A stretch of DNA of 64,000 nucleotides from Immersiella caudata (taxonomy: Eukaryota; Ascomycota; Sordariomycetes; Sordariales; Lasiosphaeriaceae). A program made the position numbers and the translations under genes. This document shows, one piece after another, positions 10,186 to 18,455 of the stretch. Position 1 is the first letter of the stretch. The number at the start of each line of letters is the position of its first letter. A model generated the notes under the pieces. That model worked only from the letters and a program-made list of their open reading frames with translations, did not search any database and had not been told where the DNA came from. The stretch covers positions 2,046,001 to 2,110,000 of the forward strand of contig JAULSU010000003.1 of assembly GCA_030512335.1 (NCBI GenBank), written 5' to 3'.

Positions 10186-11655
10186 ATGAAAATGAAGAGG
10201 AACGCCGAGGATGGCGGCCCTGAGGCATCATCCAAGAAGCTTCTCACAGAATGGCCACGAGATGATGAAGCTGCCAGTGCCGACACAGCCTCAATTTTCT
10301 CCGCCGTTGACAGCTCCGCTGCTTCAACTACCCACCCAGCCCAGACCGCACCAGCAACTTCGATCACCGCCACTTCAACCGCCTCTCGGAAATTCCCTTC
10401 CGACTTGAAGACAATCAAGTGTACCTTTCCCGGCTGTCCCAAGACCTTCAATCGCCCCGCCCGCCTCGCAGCCCACCTACGATCCCACACCAACGACCGG
10501 GCATTCCGCTGCCCGTTCGAAGGTTGTGGCAAGGACTACCTTGAGGAGAAGCACTTGACCCAGCATATCAAGGGCTCGCACACCCACGAGAAGAAATACA
10601 CCTGCGGGGAGCCTGGCTGCGGAAAATCCTTCGTCACAGCTACTAGGCTACGACGACATGCCGCCGTCCATGAAGGCGCCGAGCGCTTTCGATGCAGAGG
10701 CTACGAGGGATGTAATCAGAGCTTCCGGAAGCACCAGACTCTCCAGAGACACATACGAACGGCTCATCTCGACATGGCAGCGTACGTGTGTTCCCAAAAG
10801 GGATGCTCCAACGGTTTCGACACCGCCGCCGCCCTCCGCCGGCACATTGAGAGAGAGCATGGCGAACTGAAGTTCTGGTGTGACGAGTGCGGCAAGGGCG
10901 ATGGAGAAGACGAAGGCCAGCGAGTTGGGTTCACTACACTGCTCCAGCTTCAGACGCATATGAGAAAAGAGCATGTAGGCTGCATGTTTTGCGATGCCAA
11001 GTGTAGCGGTCAAGCGGACTTGGAGCGCCATATCGACATGTACCACTCAGGAACGACAGTGGAGGACCGAAAGACGGTCACCTGCACGTGGGAGGGGTGC
11101 GGAAAGACATTTACAAGAGTTTCCAATCTCAACACACACATCAAATCGGCACACGAGGGTATTCGCTTTGTTTGCGGCCAGGTGGACACTTTCGGGGTGG
11201 AAGATATCTCCGACTGGAATTGGATGGAGGAGGGTTGCGGGCAGTCGTTCGTGAGCAAGCTGAAGTTGGAGGAACACGTGCGGTTCGTGCACTTGGGGAG
11301 ACAGCGGCCACCAAAGCTCTACACGATCTCGACCAAATCATCGACAGAGATTGAGGAGATCACGGGAGTGCTGTCAAATCGCGCCATCGCTTGCACTGTG
11401 GTGGACTGCCCGGCTAGGTTCGCCCGGCACGTCGAGTTGAACAAACATCTCGAACGGGATCACATCAACCAATTTCCAGACGTCAGCCCTATCGATCCAC
11501 TTCTGGAGCAGCAATCTGGAGCTGACAATGAGCATTTCTGGCTCATTCCCGGAGAGCCAGAGCCGGCTCCACAGCAGGGCTTTGAAACGGAATGGGCTGA
11601 GATGCGGAGACTGATCGATTTGGATGCATTGGTCGAGGGGCAACAAGAAGCATGA
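10186..11655 (+). CDS. C2H2 zinc-finger protein, TFIIIA-like
   Basis: TFIIIA binds the internal control region of 5S rRNA genes and recruits TFIIIC and polymerase III. This single-exon protein of 489 residues has a row of nine to ten C2H2 fingers from about residue 78 to 435. The linkers and forms are characteristic of TFIIIA: the first finger has CTFPGCPKTF, then CPFEGCGKDY, CGEPGCGKSF, a degenerate CDECGKG finger with a longer loop, CMFCDAKC, and CTWEGCGKTF. The N-terminus is Ser/Thr/Ala-rich, and the acidic tail has no fingers. I chose the ATG at 10186 (MKMKRNAEDGG) because the upstream in-frame ATG at 10120 adds a basic, cysteine-containing stretch unlike the rest; that longer start cannot be excluded. 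Assignment as TFIIIA rests on finger number and spacing; another multi-finger factor is possible. Confidence 0.85.
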   Translation: MKMKRNAEDGGPEASSKKLLTEWPRDDEAASADTASIFSAVDSSAASTTHPAQTAPATSITATSTASRKFPSDLKTIKCTFPGCPKTFNRPARLAAHLRSHTNDRAFRCPFEGCGKDYLEEKHLTQHIKGSHTHEKKYTCGEPGCGKSFVTATRLRRHAAVHEGAERFRCRGYEGCNQSFRKHQTLQRHIRTAHLDMAAYVCSQKGCSNGFDTAAALRRHIEREHGELKFWCDECGKGDGEDEGQRVGFTTLLQLQTHMRKEHVGCMFCDAKCSGQADLERHIDMYHSGTTVEDRKTVTCTWEGCGKTFTRVSNLNTHIKSAHEGIRFVCGQVDTFGVEDISDWNWMEEGCGQSFVSKLKLEEHVRFVHLGRQRPPKLYTISTKSSTEIEEITGVLSNRAIACTVVDCPARFARHVELNKHLERDHINQFPDVSPIDPLLEQQSGADNEHFWLIPGEPEPAPQQGFETEWAEMRRLIDLDALVEGQQEA

Positions 11656-11846
11656 TTGCTCTTGATGGTTCTCTATTTTACGAATTTATGTATGGTTAGG
11701 TGGGACTTGATACCCGGTTTTGTAGCATGCATACGGACGCATGGTTTGGCGCCCAAAAATGGATGGGAAGGAAAATGGACTTCGACTGTGCTCAACGGTA
11801 GATGCACAAATAGTCCAAAATAATACTCGTTCTTACAGGACGGCAA

Positions 11847-11888
<42 letters not shown>

Positions 11889-12036
11889 TACACAACCAAA
11901 CTTCCAAAGTGATGAGCTCATTGTTGCTTGAAAAACCACAATAACACAACACAAGAAAGCTATTTGCCCCCTTCCCCTTTACCCCCTTTCTACGCGCAAG
12001 CGAGCGACTCCAGTCTACTTCCCTTCCCACCCTCTT
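11656..12036. other. Intergenic region between convergent genes, with a CA repeat
   Basis: These are the 3' regions of the TFIIIA-like gene and the small minus-strand gene. The only notable content is the dinucleotide tract at 11848-11884. Confidence 0.55.
11848..11884. repeat. (CA)n microsatellite
   Basis: An uninterrupted run of about 18 AC/CA units is followed by ACATACATACAC. Apparent ORFs with His-Thr or Val-Cys runs across it come only from this repeat. Confidence 0.97.
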
Positions 12037-12682
12037 CTAATCCTTACTCCCGCTTCCACCCTTGCCCTCCAACACCTTTGCGCTCCCATGAAGCACCGCC
12101 CCAGCCTTTTCCAGCAGCCTCGCAAACTTACTAGTCTCCGGTTCTGTGGTCCGTGTTGTTGCCTGCTGACTCGGCACTGTTGCAGCAGGAGAAGCAATGG
12201 TGTTGGTCGGAGTGGGAGTCACGTCGACGTATTCTTAGTCTGTTGTCAGTTAGCTATCCCTTCTCTCTACCAGAATCCTCCTCCACATATTGTTGGAAAG
12301 GAGGAAAGAGGAGAGGGGGGGGGAGGATACTGACCAGCCTTCTTGTCCTCTCCCACGGCAATGCTTGCATCCGCGGCACCTTCCTCGCCGGCAACGGGGG
12401 CACCGCCCTCCTCACTGGTGGCGCCGGCCTCAGCGGCAGCACCGCCCTTGGCGGACTTTTTCTTGGGGTGTTGGGCGCCGCCCTGTTGGGGCTGGCCGGT
12501 GGCGTCGCAAGGGCCATTGTCCTTTGCGGTGGGGTCCTCGGCGGCGTCAGCCGCTTCGGTGGAAGTCTTGGAAGACTTCTTGGAGGTGCCGTAGGGGTCA
12601 CGGCCGTAGTTCTAGAGTGTGGTTAGCTGGGCGGAAAGGAGGAAGGGCAAGGGGAAGAGCGAACGTCGTCGTTGTAAGACAT
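12037..12682 (-). CDS. Small disordered hypothetical protein
   Basis: Three minus-strand exons, 12665-12682, 12335-12611 and 12037-12233, give 163 residues. Intron 1 (53 nt) has the less usual donor GTTCGC with a GCTAAC branch site; intron 2 (101 nt) starts GTCAGT and has two alternative AG ends (CAACAG and ACTAAG), of which the second keeps frame. The protein starts MSYNDDNYGRDPYGTSKK, then is rich in Ala, Gly, Glu, Lys and Thr with no globular domain. The last 40 residues contain a possible amphipathic helix, SKFARLLEKAGAVLHGSAKV. I do not recognise a family. It may be a stress or nucleic-acid associated disordered protein, but nothing in the sequence proves this. The consistent frame over three exons and a TATA box upstream support a real gene. 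Confidence 0.7.
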
Positions 12683-13426
12683 GATGAACGTGGGTTGGGA
12701 ACGTTGGTTGGAAAGATGAAGTACTGATGATGGAACTGAAGGACTGAGTGCTTGATGGTGAGTCTATTCTATTGCCGTGAAGGCGGGCCTGCCCTCTCTT
12801 TATATACATATTAGGTTGCTATGATCGTACAGCGTGACGGCAAGGAGAATACTCTCCTGGCCCTTCCCTGACCCTTCCCTGCCCCTGACAGTGCCTCTGA
12901 ACACGTCACCTCAGGCCATGAGACGAAATTCCGAGTTACCAGAACGAAGGCCTCGACGCAACGGCGCCTAGGCGTGGCCGGCGGCGAGAGTCATCTCCTA
13001 GTTGACAGTTTGCCGTCAGACGCTATCGTGCAACCGCCTTCCTTCGCTTCCGGTGCAGCACGCCAGTCGTTGGACGGCGGCCCGTCTGTTCGATGAAGGA
13101 GAGCGGTGAGCAGCCCTTCCGTCGAGAAACGTTGTGCGGAAACACAAGCCATAAATGAGGCTGACGTAATGTTGTTCTCCAATGCTTTCCTGTTTCCAAG
13201 GGGGACAGACACGTAGCCAAGCCACGAGGCCTGGCAATTTCGCATGGCGAGTTTCGGCGAGTCGCGGGAACCCCTCACCCAACCAGACGGTACTGTGCTC
13301 GGTCTCGAACCTCTGTAGCCAAAGATCGGCCGGCCAGAGCCAGGGATCTGTTGATCTCGCTGGACCCGACCTGGCGGGCAGAGCCGCCGAGTACTTTGCA
13401 GGCCGACGAGGTCTCCTTGCGCCACC
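12683..13426. other. Intergenic region
   Basis: It carries the upstream region of the small minus-strand gene (TATA box at 12798-12806) and the 3' region of PEX8. Short ORFs here overlap on both strands and show no protein character. Confidence 0.5.
12798..12806 (-). promoter_or_regulatory. TATA box of the small disordered-protein gene
   Basis: On the minus strand this reads TATATAAAG, about 117 bases before the start codon at 12682. Position and sequence suit a fungal TATA element. Confidence 0.45.
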
Positions 13427-15493
13427 TCAGAGCTTGCTACTGCTCTCCGCTTCGGAAACGATCGCTCCGCTCATAAGTGTCCTGTCCGGAGCCACCAGCC
13501 TACTCAGGCCGTACAAAACAGCCTCCCTCCCCCCTTTTGTGCCCCACCACGCCACACCGATAGCCGCCCTGTCGACGTCCATCTCACCGCTGCTGAGAAC
13601 CTCCCAGAAGCGCCTCTTGGCCGGCTCCCGCATCAACGGGTCTCCGATCTCGCTCACGGCAAGAGCTGTGAGCGTCATCCACTCTTCGAAGATGCTCAAG
13701 TGCAAGAAGGGCAGTGCGTCGACCAGTGTCAACACCAGGGTGCTCTGTTCCGACGCCGACTCCTGCGGTGTCTCAGAGTGCATTTCATCGCGGCCCCGCG
13801 GGAGCTGTTCCTTGCTAGCCAGTCCCGCTCGGAAGCGCACCATCTCGAGCAGTGTCTCGGCCAGGTAGGGGTGGCTGGCCGAGATGGGGAACGGCGGTGA
13901 CAGAATCTGCATGACAGTCTTGAAGGCGACGCGGAACTGGCGGGGCGAGATGTAGGACGGGAAGGAGGAGAAAAGGGCCTCGGCGTAGAACGGCACGAGG
14001 TCGACCGTGATGGATGCGTTGTGCGGGCACGAGAGAACCGACAGGACGGCGCTGTGGGCGGCTTCAAACAGGTCCATCATGCGAGGGGAGAGCGGTGCCG
14101 TGTGTGTTAGGTACCCGATGGCTGGTTGCACGATGAGCGCGTCGCATGTCTCGGGAGGTAGCCGGAGGGGCAGGTGTTCGGCAACGTTGAGGTAGAACAG
14201 GTCCAGCGTCCTGTGGAGGGGATGCGGGGGGATGGCGCCAGGCGTCGCGGGGCGGATGCCCTGTAGGAAGGCGGCCGAGGCGTCGGCGTGCAACGCTAAG
14301 TTGTCGAGCGACGTGAGGTAGGTGAATGTGTACACCTGGAACGCGTCGCTACCGTTGCGGGAGGAGATGAAGTACAGATTGCGCAGGACCGTGAGGGATT
14401 TGGTCGCCACCATCGGAGCCACTATATCGCTCCTCATGTGAGCATCGAGCAGACTGCGTGCAACGATGGGGTGTAGGACGGCGACCACGCCATACATGAT
14501 CTTCTTTAGGAGCTGCCAAAGGACGGCCCACGTGCTCTGCAGCGTTTCTGGTGTGAGGAAGATCTCCTCCTCGGACATTTCCAGCTCAGACAACTTGTTT
14601 GCTTGCCAATGCTGCAGCAGCTTCTCCGTGAAGAGAGTCATGTCGTCTTGTGCTTGCAGCACAACATGCGTATGACGCGCGTGCTGGATGGCGAAGCCCA
14701 GCAGGATGGAGAGCGGCCCCAGGCCGGATACCAGGGGCTTCTGCTCGAGCTGACGGAGGAGAAGGAACGAGGGCGAGGAATCTGGCCACATGAACTTTTG
14801 CCCCGTCTGCCGCACATCGAGATCGATAGCGCTGAGGAACAGTCCATCTTGCAGACCATCAGCACCAAAGATTGCCCTGGTTACGGCGGTAACGAGCCCA
14901 TCGCAGTCGAGCGAGGAGCGGGAGGGCTCTGATAGCAGTGGAAACGCATAGTTGAGCGCCATCACCAATGGCCCGGACGGCGCAATATCGCCTGCTTGGT
15001 CACCACCTCCACCAAGAGCTAGGTTTACCGCCGTCACCACGGCTCGCTCTAGAGTACCGCGCACACCACTGGTGAGCGACTGTCTGCTACTGCCCTCCAA
15101 ACCCATGAGGATTCCACTAAGAACCAGAGCATGCTTCCACCTGCTCGAGTTGTCGTCTGCACCCTTGATAACAGCCATCGCCCATGCCGCTGTGCGCAAG
15201 CTACCACCAGGCCGGGTAGCTTTGGTCTTCGCATCTTCTAGCTCGCGCCTCCGAATGTGAATAGCAGCGGTGTTATAGATGCTAATGATACGGTAGCAAG
15301 CGCGCATGCCATCGCCACGGGACCATATTGCCGGAGCTGTGAGGAGCTGCGATGTGAGGAGCGAAACATTCAGGGGGTTCGAGAGGTTCGTCAAAAGCGT
15401 TGTCGTTATCGCGAAGATCTGCTCGGTGTGCGCGTCGTCGTGGACGTCCTGGTAGAGCCGCAGGACGCTCGTGAGGAGCCGGTCGATCGACAT
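13427..15493 (-). CDS. PEX8: Peroxin 8 (Pex8), peroxisomal matrix-protein import factor
   Basis: Pex8 lies on the inner face of the peroxisomal membrane, links the docking and RING complexes of the importomer, and helps release cargo from Pex5. This intronless ORF encodes 688 residues. It starts MSIDRLLTSVLRLYQDVHD, is helical and Leu-rich throughout in the manner of HEAT-like repeats, and ends SSSKL, a canonical type 1 peroxisomal targeting signal at residues 686-688. A start like this, similar length and a terminal SKL are the marks of filamentous-fungal Pex8; most other peroxins lack a PTS1. It is divergent from the TMEM170-like gene with 297 bases between the starts. The family call comes from memory of the N-terminus plus the PTS1, so it is strong but not certain. 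Confidence 0.87.
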   Translation of the reverse strand: MSIDRLLTSVLRLYQDVHDDAHTEQIFAITTTLLTNLSNPLNVSLLTSQLLTAPAIWSRGDGMRACYRIISIYNTAAIHIRRRELEDAKTKATRPGGSLRTAAWAMAVIKGADDNSSRWKHALVLSGILMGLEGSSRQSLTSGVRGTLERAVVTAVNLALGGGGDQAGDIAPSGPLVMALNYAFPLLSEPSRSSLDCDGLVTAVTRAIFGADGLQDGLFLSAIDLDVRQTGQKFMWPDSSPSFLLLRQLEQKPLVSGLGPLSILLGFAIQHARHTHVVLQAQDDMTLFTEKLLQHWQANKLSELEMSEEEIFLTPETLQSTWAVLWQLLKKIMYGVVAVLHPIVARSLLDAHMRSDIVAPMVATKSLTVLRNLYFISSRNGSDAFQVYTFTYLTSLDNLALHADASAAFLQGIRPATPGAIPPHPLHRTLDLFYLNVAEHLPLRLPPETCDALIVQPAIGYLTHTAPLSPRMMDLFEAAHSAVLSVLSCPHNASITVDLVPFYAEALFSSFPSYISPRQFRVAFKTVMQILSPPFPISASHPYLAETLLEMVRFRAGLASKEQLPRGRDEMHSETPQESASEQSTLVLTLVDALPFLHLSIFEEWMTLTALAVSEIGDPLMREPAKRRFWEVLSSGEMDVDRAAIGVAWWGTKGGREAVLYGLSRLVAPDRTLMSGAIVSEAESSSKL

Positions 15494-15790
15494 CGTTGTT
15501 GTTTATGCCTTTGTGGTGTGATCGTTCGACGTTGAGTACCTAGGTAGTTCAGGTTACCGCCTCTCCGCCTTTGCGCGGTTAGGAAGGGAAGGTACCTGAC
15601 GGCGCGCGGTTCATGTCATTCGGCAAGGACGATGGGAGGAGCCGAGGTATGAATGTAGACGGGACGTTTGTTGCTGTGAAATGCATACCCCAACTTAGCT
15701 TCGTTAGCTGCAAGCGAACCCCTGTCCATCGCGACCCGCCTCACTGAATTCAAGTCAGCTGGTCGATCACCAAACGACATCGCTCCCACG
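15494..15790. promoter_or_regulatory. Bidirectional promoter between PEX8 and the TMEM170-like gene
   Basis: The 297 bases between the two start codons must serve both genes. A palindromic TACCTAGGTA lies at about 15537-15546, close to the PEX8 start. No TATA box is evident. Confidence 0.45.
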
Positions 15791-16392
15791 ATGCAGAGCA
15801 CGCCGGGCACTGCGGAAATGGCGCTGCCGCCGTACGTACCATCTACCATCGCATCCCAAAAGATTTGGATGCAGACCTGGTGCTGACATTCCTGCAGACT
15901 GTTTCGGCGGGACAGCGCTCCTCCTGGATACACGACGCCGCCATTCCCCTCGCTCCACATGCCTCCCCAGGACCCCAAATGGAGCCTGTACGCGGTCAGC
16001 GATATCTGGCGATTCACTCTCCTCTGGACTCTTATTTTCTTCGGTCTCTTCCACCTTGGCGCCGCTGGGATTGCGCTGCTGATGCAGGCAGGCAAGAGAC
16101 GATCAAACTGGAAGTATCTCTGGCTGGTTCCGCTGGTGTACGCCCTGATCGCTGGCATCGAGGCTGTCATAGCTGGTAGTGTAGTTGGAGTAATGTCCGT
16201 CCCCCACTATCGTTGCCCCTTCTTTGGCTGTTTTTATTACGGGCGCTGCATGTGCTGACCTTTGGGGACAGTGTCGGCGCAAGCTATGTCGCAGGAAATT
16301 TCACCATGTCGACCTGGATCCCCTTCGTCTGGGGATGGGTGAACGTGCTGGTCCTCATCGTGTCATCTTTTACAATCCAGGGCGGGCTGTGA
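15791..16392 (+). CDS. TMEM170-like membrane protein
   Basis: TMEM170 proteins are small ER and nuclear-envelope membrane proteins; in animals TMEM170A affects ER sheet and nuclear pore organisation. Exons 15791-15831, 15898-16194 and 16272-16392 give 152 residues. Intron 1 begins GTACGT and ends CAG; intron 2 begins GTCCGT, an unusual donor but the only one that keeps the frame into GASYVAG. The N-terminal 45 residues are polar and proline-rich. About four hydrophobic stretches follow: residues about 52-75 (starting FTLLWTLIFFGLFHLG), one or two within 84-118, and 127-148 (WIPFVWGWVNVLVLIVSS). The order DIW...LLW, G.I..L, and a final WG....LVLIVSSF matches the family. It is divergent from PEX8. 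Function in fungi is inferred. Confidence 0.82.
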
Positions 16393-17052
16393 ACGTCTGA
16401 ACCTCAGATCATCCGTATGACATTCTGGAATACGTGCAGAATCATCCATTTTGCTGCCCAGGAACCAGCCAGGGACCTTGAGGTGAAATGGGGCCATCTC
16501 TCGATTGGCGATCCCGTTGAAGTTATGGGTAATTGCGTCATAACGGGGCCGGGTGGGGACCCCTGCAGCACTTGCATGCGACACCACCAGCTTGCCGCGT
16601 GAGGATTGTTTTATCGACAGCTGCGGCTGACCTTCCTGGCCAGCACCTCAACGGCTCAAATTTCGAGAGCATCAAAGACCCGGGAGTCGACGCATTGGGC
16701 TGCACCGACTCTGGAGCTCGCTTTCTACAGACAAAGGTGCGAGGAAATGGCGCACAGCCTTTGAAGAAGACAAACGTTGCCTATCTGCCAGTCTTTGTTG
16801 CTGTGCACCTCGCCGCCGTTGCCAAGCCAAAGCCATACTCCTTCCCAGCCGTGTGAGATAGGTATTGCAAGAATGGAAGCCACAGATAGTTACCGGGCTT
16901 GGTCTCCAAAGTAAGCTGTCTTCGTCTCCTCCACCTCAAGTTTATGTCTCTACCGCACCGTCCCGCCGCGGTTTCCTATTCATCACCAAATACGGGTTAC
17001 GTCTCTATACATCACCTTACTGCTCCCATCTACTCCTCTCGTCGCCTCCAAC
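16393..17052. other. Intergenic region upstream of the methyltransferase gene
   Basis: The 660 bases contain the 3' end of the TMEM170-like gene and the promoter and leader of the next gene. The last 120 bases are C/T-rich. No gene is seen. Confidence 0.5.
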
Positions 17053-18105
17053 ATGTCCGATCCTGTTCCGTCCCCTGTTTTGTGTTCAGCGTCAAAAGAC
17101 AACACGCCACACACCCACAGCCACCCGCATCGGCTAGAGGATGAGGACCAGCCGCTGTCTACAGGCCGCGAATCCGCCAGTGCGCGGTATCGTCGCCGCT
17201 CCCGCGACATACCGTTTGGTATGGAAACCCAAGTTCGGGCCTTGTCACTCTCCTCACTGCCGGGAGGCGTCCGCCATGACTCGGCATCGTCATCACCCCA
17301 TAGGGGCTTCACTACCGCAGAACACGCTAACAGCACGCTGCCACTCCTCAGCCCCCCGGCGACTTCGTCCACCGCGTCGCATTCGCCGGACCGCATCTAC
17401 TTCCCACACCAGCCCAAGTCGCTCGCCGGCATTGCCCTACGCTCGTTCTGTCTCGGCATCGCGGCAACGTTGGGCGTCGGCAGCGTTGTCGCTACCCTGC
17501 TCTACACCAACAGCCCCCTCTGGCGCCTGCCCTTCTTCCTAGCAACCCTCGCCCTGTTCCATTTCCTCGAGTTCTGGACTACAGCCGCTTACAACACCCG
17601 CGTCGCGGATGTCAGCTCCTTCCTTCTCACGGCCAACTGGCCTGGCTACGCCATTGCCCACGCTGCGGCGACCACCGAGTGCCTGCTGACGAATCTCTTC
17701 TGGCCGAACCGGTCCTGGGCCCCGCTCCCCAGCAGCTCGCTCCTCTGCCTGATTGGTTTCTCTCTTGTCATCATCGGCCAGACGGTCCGCAGTGTCGCCA
17801 TGATCCAAGCCGGCCCCAGCTTCAACCACATGGTACAGCACCAGCGCAGCGCAGCACACGTTCTCGTCACAACTGGCATCTACGCCCGGCTGCGACACCC
17901 AAGCTACTTCGGCTTCTTTTGGTGGGCACTCGGCACACAGCTAGTCCTCGGCAACGTGATCAGCTTCTTTGCGTACACGGGGGTCCTGTGGAAGTTTTTC
18001 AGCACCCGGATCCGTCATGAGGAGGAGTTTCTGGTCATGTTTTTTGGAGATGAGTACGTGGACTACCGCAAGAAAGTGGGAACCAAGATCCCGCTTGTCC
18101 CTTGA
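17053..18105 (+). CDS. STE14: Protein-S-isoprenylcysteine O-methyltransferase (ICMT)
   Basis: ICMT methylates the C-terminal farnesyl- or geranylgeranyl-cysteine of CaaX proteins such as Ras, Rho and mating pheromone, at the ER membrane, using S-adenosylmethionine. The intronless ORF encodes 350 residues. The first 115 or so are a polar, Ser/His/Arg-rich extension; membrane helices follow (for example around residues 130-180 and 200-260). The C-terminal catalytic signature is clear: GIYARLRHPSYFGFFWW at about residues 274-290 and RIRHEEEFLVMFFGDEYVDY at about 318-337. The Arg-His-Pro and paired Glu motifs are those that bind cofactor and the carboxylate. The extended N-terminus is longer than yeast Ste14 (239 residues) and could be a regulatory or disordered region. 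Convergent with DGAT1. Confidence 0.95.
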   Translation: MSDPVPSPVLCSASKDNTPHTHSHPHRLEDEDQPLSTGRESASARYRRRSRDIPFGMETQVRALSLSSLPGGVRHDSASSSPHRGFTTAEHANSTLPLLSPPATSSTASHSPDRIYFPHQPKSLAGIALRSFCLGIAATLGVGSVVATLLYTNSPLWRLPFFLATLALFHFLEFWTTAAYNTRVADVSSFLLTANWPGYAIAHAAATTECLLTNLFWPNRSWAPLPSSSLLCLIGFSLVIIGQTVRSVAMIQAGPSFNHMVQHQRSAAHVLVTTGIYARLRHPSYFGFFWWALGTQLVLGNVISFFAYTGVLWKFFSTRIRHEEEFLVMFFGDEYVDYRKKVGTKIPLVP

Positions 18106-18455
18106 TCTCTGGTTTTCAGTATAGATGCAGGATATGGATACGATAGAGGCATTATCTTTGTTTGTAACCGAGACCGCCACTGTATAAGATGGTACCAACC
18201 CTTCATATCGACACAGTTCAACGAGTCTAAAATCACATTGATTTCTTTCCATCGACCAACCCTTCTGCCATCGCCTCAGTGCGTATATCAATCCAACAGA
18301 AAATTTCCTCGTAGGTTACATGTAATCTCATAAATCAGTACGGCACCGAAATCAAACAAGGAACATCACTCTCCAGTTTTGTTATGTCGAACAAAGTAAA
18401 ATCTATATATCCTCGCCATCCTCACTTTCCTTTCAAGGGGACAAGCGGCTCAAAC
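18106..18455. terminator. Shared 3' region of two convergent genes
   Basis: The 350 bases between the stop codons of the methyltransferase and DGAT1 genes should contain both polyadenylation regions. It is A/T-richer than its surroundings. No ORF of interest is seen. Confidence 0.35.

Noticed and set aside
11673..12030. Cys-Val and His-Thr repeat ORFs
   Set aside because: Produced only by the CA microsatellite.
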